NCBI GenBank assembly: GCA_964626885.1
Contig: CAZVJA010000118.1
Location: 1-15,582, forward strand
DNA from: CAZVJA01 sp964626885
GTDB taxonomy: Bacteria > Planctomycetota > Planctomycetia > Planctomycetales > Planctomycetaceae
Direction: 5' to 3'
DNA: 15,582 bases
The notes beneath the pieces were generated by a model. That model saw only the letters and a list, made by a program, of their open reading frames with translations. It searched no databases and was not told the DNA's origin. Both the position numbers and the translations under genes were made by a program. Shown here one piece after another: positions 8,801-14,567 of the stretch; position 1 is the first letter of the stretch; each line of letters begins with the position of its first letter.

Positions 8801-11089
8801 GTAGCTCCCGAAGAATGTCTTCCCGAATGCCTTCAAGTCGAAGCTCGTCGACGTGAACCGCTTGCGGATCTCTTGTGCTCGGGAATTGTCGACGAAATTG
8901 TACGACGCCACCTTCGCGAGCGAGCCCGGCGTGTTCAGTTTGTTTTTGAAGACCGTATCGGGGAGCAGCCCCTGGTTTTCTCCCGCGCCGTAAATGCTGT
9001 CTTCCTTCTGCAGTGCCGCCAAAGCCGGTTCGAGGTGTGTCTCGGCCGGGTCGTCCACCAACTGGTGGGCAACCGCCGCGGGCATCATGGCGTTGAATAT
9101 CGGCATCCCCGCGGAGAACAGGCCGACGTTCGGATGCGCTTTGTAGTTCCTGTGAACGGCCCAGGCATGGTTGCCGATCGTCGGTTCATCCACAAAGGTG
9201 GCCAAGTCGCGTTTCTTGCCGAACGAAGTGCCGTCCACGGTCAACGAGATCGAAGTGCGGCCGCTTCCCAGAAAATCAAACGGATACAAAAAGGCCGGAT
9301 AGCTGCCGGATGTGCCTTGATACAACCAGGAGCCCCCCTCGTCGAAATCCCGCCCCAGAGTCCCTGGGGGGATCGATGTCCCGTTATGGTTGTCGTCGGT
9401 TCCCGAGAAGCCCGCGAAGGGGGCATTGGCCGGATTGCGGCTGATAATCATCGGCACCAGCCGCCCTTCGTTCCCTTCCCAGCGTCCACGAACAAACTGC
9501 GTGATATCGCTCGCGGAGAGGGCAACACCGGCTCCCGGATCGATAATCGTCGCCCCCCCCTGAAGAATCCGCAGCCACTCCATGTTCGCGAGTTCAAAAT
9601 CATTCGCCTCATGGTTGCCGGTGGGATTGTTTGCCGGTGCGCCGCGACTGGCGGAATCACGGAATTCTAGGCGGTGCTGCTCGAGAGCGGCGTTCAGATC
9701 CGGCCCTGTGTAATCGACGGGCGCGGGACGGCCGTTGCGGGTCCATTCGGGATTGACCGCGTGCGGGCCCGAACCCTGGTTCGACTTGGAAATGAACTCC
9801 CCTACTCCGCCAAACTGGCCGGCCGACACGTCGAACGTCAGATCCCCCTCCGCGTTGCCATGGGCGTTGACGTTGAACTTGTCGTCGAGGTCTTCGATCT
9901 TGACCGTGCCCATCGCCACGAATTTGCTGCCGGACCCCGGGATCTCCATGATCGGAAAACCGAAGTCCATCCAGAAGGCGTCGTTGACACCGTCGCCGTC
10001 CGGGTCGGCTCCATAATTGATGTTCGCGGCATTCGTCACTGCTGTCGCATTATCGGTCCCGGTCCAGACTCCCTCGGCTCCGACCGGCGGGCCGTCGTCG
10101 GAACCAGGAAAGCCAAGTTCGCCGGCATCGTCGATTCCGTTCACGCCGTCGTCATCGACACTAGCCACACCAGGCTGCAGGTCGGCGCCCGGATCTCCCG
10201 GGAATGGAAAGTTGCTCATCCCCGCTTCAGGGTAGGTTGCGCTGACGAATCTACGGGTGGTCGGAACCGGATCGGTACCGGGGCTCCAGTCGCTCGGCAA
10301 GGCCAAGTGCTCGATATGCGGATGCAGAACCAGCGCTTTTGTTGTCGGGTCGCTGTACCACAAATTCGGTGCGACAACACCTCGTAACGTTTGTGGTCGG
10401 TGGAAGGAGGGAACCACCACGCGCACCGGATCGTTCACGCCATTGGGAACGAGCGCGTCATGCGACAGGAACGGGCTGTTGATGTCCCAGGAGGTGTAGC
10501 CTGCATCCGGCTCCGGGTAGGCGTCATTAGCCGTACCGTCATTGTTGAGGTCGTTGATATTGATCGGATTGCCGTTCGCTCCCAGTGGCTGCGCCGCTCC
10601 TGAAATGTTGATTTTCAACAACTCACTGGCCGGCGCACCGTCATTGACGCCGTCAAAATTTCGGTCGACGACAGCCAAGCCACCAACGAAGGCGAGGTTG
10701 GTCCCCTCACCCGAGTACGGCGCGAAATCGCGGCCGAAGAGGTTGGGAACCATCGACAGCCGCCCTCCCCACAGCGCGCTCTGCCGCTCGTTGACATCCG
10801 GTCCAATCAGAATTTGCCGGATCGTGAAATTGAAGAAGGAATTCGGATCGAGCCCCGGGTCGGTCACCTTGGCCGACTCGGCGAAATACTCGGCGCTCAC
10901 TTCTTCCGAAGCGGAGATCGAGTAGATCAAAACACCCATTAAGGTGAGCGCCCCCAAGAGCGCAAGGACGATGACAATCACCGTGCCGCGCCGAGAGTTC
11001 TTTCTCCCCTCTCCTCTTTGCGGGAGTGAGGCCGGGAATGAGAGGGCTCCGCCGGCGATTCGATCAAGTCTCTGGCGTCGGAATTTCAT
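5822..11089 (-). CDS. Giant GspK-like minor pseudopilin
   Basis: 1755 aa from ATG 11089. The cytoplasmic leader of 35 residues ends RRG35, followed by a long hydrophobic helix TVIVIVLALLGALTLMG and ISASEE. There is no Glu at +5, as is usual for GspK, which caps the pseudopilus tip. Two stretches resemble the GspK pattern around N-x-N-T: DLDDKFNVN (about 400-408) and AGKMNLNTLRYPENLAGLLDD (K1499, N1501-T1504). The latter looks like the GspK helix-hairpin-helix region. Asp/Asn-rich, calcium-loop-like stretches occur early in the protein, e.g. DRNFDGVNDG, DLNNDGTAND, a 28-residue DDDGxNG...PGSDDG unit (about 304-333) and DPDGDGVND. GspK proteins usually have only some 300-350 residues, so most of this protein is extra. 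It follows the H-I-J genes on the same strand after 221 nt. The GspK role rests on gene order, N-terminus and the N-L-N-T motifs; the function of the bulk is unknown. Confidence 0.82.
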   Translation of the reverse strand: MKFRRQRLDRIAGGALSFPASLPQRGEGRKNSRRGTVIVIVLALLGALTLMGVLIYSISASEEVSAEYFAESAKVTDPGLDPNSFFNFTIRQILIGPDVNERQSALWGGRLSMVPNLFGRDFAPYSGEGTNLAFVGGLAVVDRNFDGVNDGAPASELLKINISGAAQPLGANGNPININDLNNDGTANDAYPEPDAGYTSWDINSPFLSHDALVPNGVNDPVRVVVPSFHRPQTLRGVVAPNLWYSDPTTKALVLHPHIEHLALPSDWSPGTDPVPTTRRFVSATYPEAGMSNFPFPGDPGADLQPGVASVDDDGVNGIDDAGELGFPGSDDGPPVGAEGVWTGTDNATAVTNAANINYGADPDGDGVNDAFWMDFGFPIMEIPGSGSKFVAMGTVKIEDLDDKFNVNAHGNAEGDLTFDVSAGQFGGVGEFISKSNQGSGPHAVNPEWTRNGRPAPVDYTGPDLNAALEQHRLEFRDSASRGAPANNPTGNHEANDFELANMEWLRILQGGATIIDPGAGVALSASDITQFVRGRWEGNEGRLVPMIISRNPANAPFAGFSGTDDNHNGTSIPPGTLGRDFDEGGSWLYQGTSGSYPAFLYPFDFLGSGRTSISLTVDGTSFGKKRDLATFVDEPTIGNHAWAVHRNYKAHPNVGLFSAGMPIFNAMMPAAVAHQLVDDPAETHLEPALAALQKEDSIYGAGENQGLLPDTVFKNKLNTPGSLAKVASYNFVDNSRAQEIRKRFTSTSFDLKAFGKTFFGSYTGADDIFRKWEFTDVSGVGNGPFVFPPSFPGAGAQQTVFPNAPSALQPFRQELFELLRSPNIDGSGSKPIQRLLSVNGVLDRNPSTGRLRFRPLTPHPTGLGNAPVAYQPAIATAEQLTAGNLAQQEWLARYDRQRMARDIYVLLYTLGGGSDAVNYTGDNSGRALHTNEQLQEMAQFAVNVVDALDPDNVITQFVYDRNLGDGWDIDDYRYDDPDPMAADLDRGVVYGVERQMLALNEAMILLGKRVVDSSMMPFNHPATEYDDTKHRSFVHLELENVSPFPVDFINDNWQILIKPADAASQPFVGERRLTLRSGIGNIAAGTNSRFTIGAVGDAENVDGMGNPRPSYFMVAPDANPLNLQRISPRGLFNLDLMVAPTNSRYRVTQSADPTAKGDGPVVNNTNPLSPAGIELLDLKNLTDPYPNQFDTLSEGTVNIEIQLRRRANLSRAEPSVYNAGDMGAAHLAETKDNPWIVVDEMTVPLEIFELTDTDAQAQIEPKLSAVRSKERLQPLYGGVVGVDEPVDGGQTTYLTPTFKGNSFGEVNDAATDITLPADGVKDYTLWQPHFDRDFASVGELFNVPLWGSFGDNTQTNDGQQEVDKPTINTTAAVTSLPSLLEGLLTRRLGSKYGETSQAPIAVSLVGDDWSAAATAGRKPGVGTAGYRILHPEGADSAQPNPATDLTENRWHRALAFLEVPSRLERHLDNPPYMIDAGKIDVSAPLGDEPLGIYRTAGKMNLNTLRYPENLAGLLDDKDVFGLDLTSVAGTKKYLPDRSGEVARDWWIQFVGARNGIDPITNLLLPGVPSSPPNVAPTGSHPFRGLGFSQYGDVHVATHNGTLENTVLRSLFPDATALSPAPDQRRRLFELGTNPEHNNSGVDYAMKHRLLSKLMNNTTTRSNTFVIFIEVAFFEAKEVLDGATGKPVVRVGGRIPSTPTFKTSYRGFFVVDRSKAMELLTPADLPNASATPFISSFNQNFNYRSLVLFQRTIPE
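9553..9560. repeat. 8-nt C run in the GspK-like gene
   Basis: Eight consecutive C on the + strand (G on the coding strand) inside the 1755-aa gene. The frame is intact through it. It is a potential slippage site, but nothing shows that it is used. Confidence 0.5.
10091..10178 (-). repeat. Asp-rich 84-nt unit in the GspK-like gene
   Basis: It encodes PGVASVDDDGVNG followed by IDDAGELGFPGSDDG, close to the units at 11704-11895 in the neighbouring gene at the protein level, with many synonymous differences in the DNA. Confidence 0.75.
11003..11047. repeat. Palindromic repeat inside the GspK-like leader coding sequence (copy A)
   Basis: 45-nt GC-rich element starting TCTCCCC and ending AGAGGGC on the + strand. 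The outer arms CCCTCT and AGAGGG can pair, and the inner part is imperfectly palindromic. It encodes leader residues around SFPASLPQRGEGRK, which look unlike a normal prepilin leader. A similar 45-nt element lies at 13207-13251 (28 of 45 identical without gaps, more with gaps). Confidence 0.6.
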
Positions 11090-11310
11090 GGCATGTTCTC
11101 CTGTGGATGACGGCCGTGGCCCGACCGGCACAGGATGGAGTTTCGGGTAATCAGGCTACAGGTTGTCAGGCTTCGGGTTTTAGGTCTCAAGACCAATGTG
11201 TTTCGGTATTGCCCGCCGACCGTTCGCAGTCAGAACGGAATCGCGCCGCTCGTTGCCACGAGCAAGCACGAATCCGAAATCAAAACTTATTCACAGCCAC
11301 CGAAAGGGGG
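11090..11310 (-). other. Intergenic region J-K with three inverted repeats and short direct repeats
   Basis: 221 nt without a gene. Inverted repeats: GCTCGT/ACGAGC (11248-11263, 4-nt loop), CCGTTC/GAACGG (11220-11238, 7-nt loop) and GGTCT/AGACC (11183-11194, 2-nt loop). Short direct repeats: TCAGGCT at 11151 and 11166, TTCGGGT at 11142 and 11172. None of the hairpins is followed by a T tract on the - strand, so simple termination is unlikely. They could be mRNA structures that separate the expression of J and K, or remnants of a repeat. Confidence 0.6.
11098..11102 (-). promoter_or_regulatory. Ribosome binding site that fixes the GspK-like start
   Basis: The - strand reads AGGAG followed by 8 nt and then ATG at 11089. 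It favours this start over the ATG 14 codons upstream (11131), which lacks such a site. Confidence 0.8.
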
Positions 11311-13287
11311 CTAATCGACCAAGGACTCGACAAGAGTCACCTGCCGCATCTGCCCGCTGGCAGTATCAAGAAATCGGATCGTGATCTGAATGGCTTTGAG
11401 GGGCCGCAACGGTTCACATCGCCATGTAACACCGTTGTCGACCACGGTGCTGCCGACGATCGTCGGCCATGGAAGAGGTTCGGCTGCACCGCTCGTGCCG
11501 GCGGCAACGCACCTATAGACGAAACCGGTCCAGTTGGCATTGATTGGCACAACAAAGTCATTTAGTGCGTAAGGCGCGCCAGGAGCCCAAACGGTCGTCC
11601 CCCCGGGAGCCCAGAATGGCGGAGAGTCTTCCTGACCCGGAACAGGAATCGGACCACCATCGAAATCCATCAGGTAATGCCACGTGTCGAACACACGGTT
11701 CACGTTGTCATCCGATCCGGGCCAGCCCAGTTCGCCCGCGTCGTCAACACCATTGATCCCATCATCGTCGATTCCACCGACCCCCGGTTGACCATCAGGA
11801 CCACGGCCGTCATCCGATCCCGGCCAACCCCGCTCCGCGACCGTATCGGTCGTACCGTCTCCATTATCATCAAACCCCGCGACTCCAGGCAGACCATCGG
11901 CACCCGCTTCAGGGATTCTTGGGCCGTACCCCGGACAACGATTCCATGAGTATCGATAATCGCCGCCCGCAGCCGTGTGGCCGACATCGGCAAACGCCCC
12001 GCCGTCAGCCGGGACGTCAATCTTACCGTTGCGGTTCATATCCGAGCCGCCGGTTTCATCGTAAGCCTGGTCAAAGACTTTCACGTCGAACGAATGGACG
12101 TGCGACAGGAGGATGTCTTCCCCTCGGCGGGGACCGGTGAACTGCACGTCGTCGGAGGTGCCAAAGTTTCCGTCCACTCCCGGCTGATAGCTGACGATTC
12201 CGTTGAACAGCCCGAGGTTTGTGGGCGTGGCGGCGTCAAACGGCGAATTGTTGAAGGCAGCGTCCCCATCGAGATCCGGAATACGTCCCGGATAGCCGAA
12301 TTCAGGATGCGAGGTTTCCTGCTGAGTAAACCGTCCGATGAAAAGCTGGGACAGCGGCGTGCCGGCGGGTTGATTGACGTATTCGCGCGGATTGCCGCTC
12401 AGATGGTCGTGGCCAAAACGGAAGCGAGGGTGGCCGAACGAGGTTGGACTGCTGGCCATGTCATTATTCAAATCACCCGACGAATTGTGGAACTGCGGTC
12501 CAGTTCCAGTGAGGTAGAACGCCGAGTAGTCGAAGTCGTGCCAGAAGCTTGACGGAAACGGCCCGGGAGGCGCGGCCGGGTAATCGGTCGCGGGGAAGGC
12601 CGCCGGTTGGGCCGCGGCGGCGTCATCATACGGATCACGAATCAGGTGCACGCGTCGGTAGAGATTTCCGTTCCTTACGAAGTAGCAGATCTCCGCGAAC
12701 CGGGAAGCACCAGTGGAATCCTGACGGACGACAGGCGCGCCCGCCGCGAAATCGACCTGGCCGTCATCCGCCTCGGGCTGATCGAGCGTGTTGTCATTCG
12801 GGGGACCGAGACCGAGCGGAGGCTGATCGAACTTCGTCGCGCGTCCTGTCAACGGTGCATCGTCAGTCTCCAAACGGACTGTGAACGAAAGCCCGTCGTC
12901 GGCATCGTCGAGCGGATCATTCTCGGAAATCGAAAAGTAGCCCGCTCGGTCGCTGAGGTTCGTGAAGGCCACCGGTTCAAGCTTGGGATGCACCGGCAGC
13001 ACGAAGCGAAACGTCCGCGCTTTGACGTCGTTATTGATGACGGTCGTCAGTGTCCGCGAACGCTGATCGTTTTCGACGATCCCCTTCTGTGTTCCGACGG
13101 AACTGGCGGCGACCTGATAGACCTGCGCGAACATCAGCATCACGATGACGATGAGCGCCGTCGACACGAGCATTTCGACGAGCGTAAAGCCGGCTCGCGC
13201 CCTCAGTCTCCCCCTTCCCCTCCGCGCGGGAATGATTCGGGAGGAGCGGGCAACTCGTCGTTGCGTGTTGTTCTGCGGTTGTGTCAT
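11311..13287 (-). CDS. GspJ/PulJ-like minor pseudopilin with Asp-rich repeats and a C-terminal inserted module
   Basis: 658 aa from ATG 13287. The leader ends G33, followed by F34-T-L-V-E38, the prepilin peptidase site with Glu +5, and then the helix MLVSTALIVIVMLMFAQVYQ. The body shows a GspJ-like sequence up to HSFDVKVFDQ. It is then interrupted by a Gly/Asp-rich part with two 28-residue units (about 464-493 and 499-528, each ending GWPGSDD) and by a 59-residue module (567-625) shared with the two upstream genes. It resumes with LKAIQITIRFLDTASGQMRQVTLVES, a typical pseudopilin end. Typical GspJ proteins have about 200 residues. The stop of the upstream gene overlaps this start by 1 nt (TGATG), so translation is probably coupled. 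GGGAG at 13294-13298 is 6 nt from this ATG; a GTG at 13290 is the less likely alternative. Predicted role: tip-complex pseudopilin. Confidence 0.88.
   Translation of the reverse strand: MTQPQNNTQRRVARSSRIIPARRGRGRLRARAGFTLVEMLVSTALIVIVMLMFAQVYQVAASSVGTQKGIVENDQRSRTLTTVINNDVKARTFRFVLPVHPKLEPVAFTNLSDRAGYFSISENDPLDDADDGLSFTVRLETDDAPLTGRATKFDQPPLGLGPPNDNTLDQPEADDGQVDFAAGAPVVRQDSTGASRFAEICYFVRNGNLYRRVHLIRDPYDDAAAAQPAAFPATDYPAAPPGPFPSSFWHDFDYSAFYLTGTGPQFHNSSGDLNNDMASSPTSFGHPRFRFGHDHLSGNPREYVNQPAGTPLSQLFIGRFTQQETSHPEFGYPGRIPDLDGDAAFNNSPFDAATPTNLGLFNGIVSYQPGVDGNFGTSDDVQFTGPRRGEDILLSHVHSFDVKVFDQAYDETGGSDMNRNGKIDVPADGGAFADVGHTAAGGDYRYSWNRCPGYGPRIPEAGADGLPGVAGFDDNGDGTTDTVAERGWPGSDDGRGPDGQPGVGGIDDDGINGVDDAGELGWPGSDDNVNRVFDTWHYLMDFDGGPIPVPGQEDSPPFWAPGGTTVWAPGAPYALNDFVVPINANWTGFVYRCVAAGTSGAAEPLPWPTIVGSTVVDNGVTWRCEPLRPLKAIQITIRFLDTASGQMRQVTLVESLVD
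11413..11589 (-). other. GTSG/TWxC module in the GspJ-like protein
   Basis: Residues 567-625. It starts with W-x-x-G-x-x-Y-A-L-N-D-F-V-V, has Y-R-C, the core AGTSGAAEP, then W-P-T-I-V-G-S-T-V-V-D and ends VTWRCE. Two Cys could form a disulfide. Related modules lie in the two upstream genes. Confidence 0.8.
11704..11895 (-). repeat. Two Asp-rich 84-nt units in the GspJ-like gene
   Basis: Units at about 11704-11791 and 11810-11895 encode PGVGGIDDDGINGVDD... and PGVAGFDDNGDGTTD..., each ending in GWPGSDD. A third relative lies at about 10091-10178 in the GspK-like gene. D-x-D/N-G spacing suggests calcium loops, which is inference. Confidence 0.75.
13207..13251. repeat. Palindromic repeat inside the GspJ-like leader coding sequence (copy B)
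   Basis: 45-nt GC-rich element starting TCTCCCC and ending GCGGGC on the + strand. It encodes leader residues around RSSRIIPARRGRGRLR, upstream of the G33 cleavage site. It can be aligned with copy A at 11003-11047. Confidence 0.55.
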
Positions 13288-14567
13288 CACTTGCTCCCAA
13301 TCGGGTAGACGTCGACAGTCCCGCGCGGAACGACCACGTTGGCGACCGCGTCGATGGGATTCCGGTCGAGCGTGACCCGTGTCGTATTCGCGTTCCAGGC
13401 GATGGAATCCTGAATGCGGTACCAGCGAGCGTTATCGACGTCGAGCAGGTAGCCCCCCTTCTTTGCGGCCGGCTGCGTCCCGTCGGGATTGTGGGCGAGA
13501 TCGAGCTGGTTCGGTTGCGGGCCGGCCGAAGAAGCGAACACCCGTTCGTCGGTCGGAACGAGCGCCCGGCGGAAGAAGACCGTCACGTCGACGGACGGAA
13601 CTCCTTCCAGAGAACGCCGCACCGTCAGGATCCAGGTGTAGCGGCGCTCCTGTGTCTCGACCCGGACTTGTGCCGGCGTGAAGGTTGTGGGAAGTGGCTG
13701 GGTCCAACTCATCGTCTGCCCGGCGATACCGGTGATCCAACGTGTGTGACTGATCTTCCCGGTGGCGTCGGTCAAAATAACTCTCGAACCGGGCGGAATG
13801 ATCGCCGGGGGGGCCGCCGGGTTGTAATAGGAGACTCCGGTCAGATCGACATTGAGCAGGTCGACGGAGGCAGTGGTCGGATTCGACGCCACTCCGACAA
13901 ACTGTTGCGACCAACTGTCGGGGAGCGAGGCAAGCCCCTCCGCCAACGGAATGGTGGTGGTGGCGGCGTTGAATCGCTCCAACGGAGTCGCCGGAGACGG
14001 TGCGGCACCGTCGTTCCCCAAGGCGTTCTGGAAGGCTGCCCCAACCACGTTCCAGCCGAGAGGATCAATGACATAACGGCTATGGTCTTCACAGATCCAC
14101 GTGCAAGTATTGTCGCCAGTCGTATTGCCGACGGTCGTATCCCAGGGTGCAGGTTCGGCCGCGCCCGATGTTCCCGCCACGGTACACCGAAAACGGCGGT
14201 TGTTTCGCGGACTTAAATCCGCCAGCACCACGTCGCCGACGGCATACGCCCTTCCTGCTTGCCAGAACGGGTACACATTCAGCCGGTTCAGCGGATCGAC
14301 GTCGATCAGCGAATCAGCGTTGTAACGGAGAATGGTGGCATGCGTCAGGTTCGTCGCCTGCAAAGTCCGCAAGAACGCAGCCGGAAAGAGCGAGATCACC
14401 GACAGTACGCCGATCCCCATCACCAGGATCGACATCAGCACTTCGGTGAGCGTCGCGCCGCCGGGAGCGCTTCCCGTGGGGACGCACAGACAAGAATGTC
14501 TGTGCCCCCGAGAGCCTGCGGGACAGGCACGGCTAAGCCAGCGTTTCGCCGGGCGGATGCGCTTCAT
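13287..14567 (-). CDS. GspI/PilV-like minor pseudopilin with an inserted module near its N-terminus
   Basis: 426 aa from ATG 14567. The leader is long (37 residues) and ends PGG37, followed by A38-T-L-T-E42, giving Glu +5. The helix EVLMSILVMGIGVLSVISLFP and the following ATxLTHATILRYNADSL are as in GspI/PilV-type proteins. A 59-residue module (102-160) with two Cys follows and is related to modules in the flanking genes. The rest is beta-rich and has a pseudopilin-like stretch ETQERRYTWILTVRR. The C-terminus ends VVVPRGTVDVYPIGSK. GspI proteins usually have about 120-130 residues, so this one is about three times longer. The start overlaps the preceding stop by 4 nt (ATGA), and GAGGTGG at 14572-14578 is a good ribosome binding site. 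The leader coding part contains a strong palindrome (14478-14528). Predicted role: second member of the pseudopilus tip complex. Confidence 0.86.
   Translation of the reverse strand: MKRIRPAKRWLSRACPAGSRGHRHSCLCVPTGSAPGGATLTEVLMSILVMGIGVLSVISLFPAAFLRTLQATNLTHATILRYNADSLIDVDPLNRLNVYPFWQAGRAYAVGDVVLADLSPRNNRRFRCTVAGTSGAAEPAPWDTTVGNTTGDNTCTWICEDHSRYVIDPLGWNVVGAAFQNALGNDGAAPSPATPLERFNAATTTIPLAEGLASLPDSWSQQFVGVASNPTTASVDLLNVDLTGVSYYNPAAPPAIIPPGSRVILTDATGKISHTRWITGIAGQTMSWTQPLPTTFTPAQVRVETQERRYTWILTVRRSLEGVPSVDVTVFFRRALVPTDERVFASSAGPQPNQLDLAHNPDGTQPAAKKGGYLLDVDNARWYRIQDSIAWNANTTRVTLDRNPIDAVANVVVPRGTVDVYPIGSK
13294..13298 (-). promoter_or_regulatory. Ribosome binding site that decides the GspJ-like start
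   Basis: GGGAG on the - strand, 6 nt from ATG 13287 but only 3 nt from the alternative GTG 13290. The ATG is therefore preferred. The site lies inside the end of the upstream gene, as expected for coupled translation. Confidence 0.7.
14088..14264 (-). other. GTSG/TWxC module in the GspI-like protein
   Basis: Residues 102-160. It starts W-Q-A-G-R-A-Y-A-V-G-D-V-V, has F-R-C, the core AGTSGAAEP, W-D-T-T-V-G and ends CTWICE. It is the same length (59) as the module in the GspJ-like protein, and the core AGTSGAAEP is identical. Confidence 0.8.
14478..14528. repeat. Strong palindromic element inside the GspI-like leader coding sequence
   Basis: GCACAGACA (14484-14492), AGAA, TGTCTGTGC (14497-14505) form a perfect 9-bp hairpin. 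The flanks GGGG (14478-14481) and CCCC (14506-14509) can extend it over a 2-nt bulge. A second small hairpin GCCTG/CAGGC follows at 14514-14528. On the coding strand it gives the Cys- and His-containing leader part ACPAGSRGHRHSCLCVPTG, which is odd for a prepilin leader. Confidence 0.75.

Noticed and set aside
6689..9670. Long + strand open frames (about 518 and 460 codons) opposite the GspK-like gene
   Set aside because: They are antisense to a gene with clear pseudopilin features, rich in Arg/His as expected for shadow frames, and lack ribosome binding sites and recognisable motifs.
11704..11895. CRISPR-like direct repeats
   Set aside because: The repeated units are in-frame protein repeats without spacers of constant size and lie inside a pseudopilin gene.
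13281..14216. + strand open frame of 311 codons opposite the GspI-like gene
   Set aside because: It is an antisense shadow of a gene with a prepilin N-terminus and overlapping neighbours; no family features.
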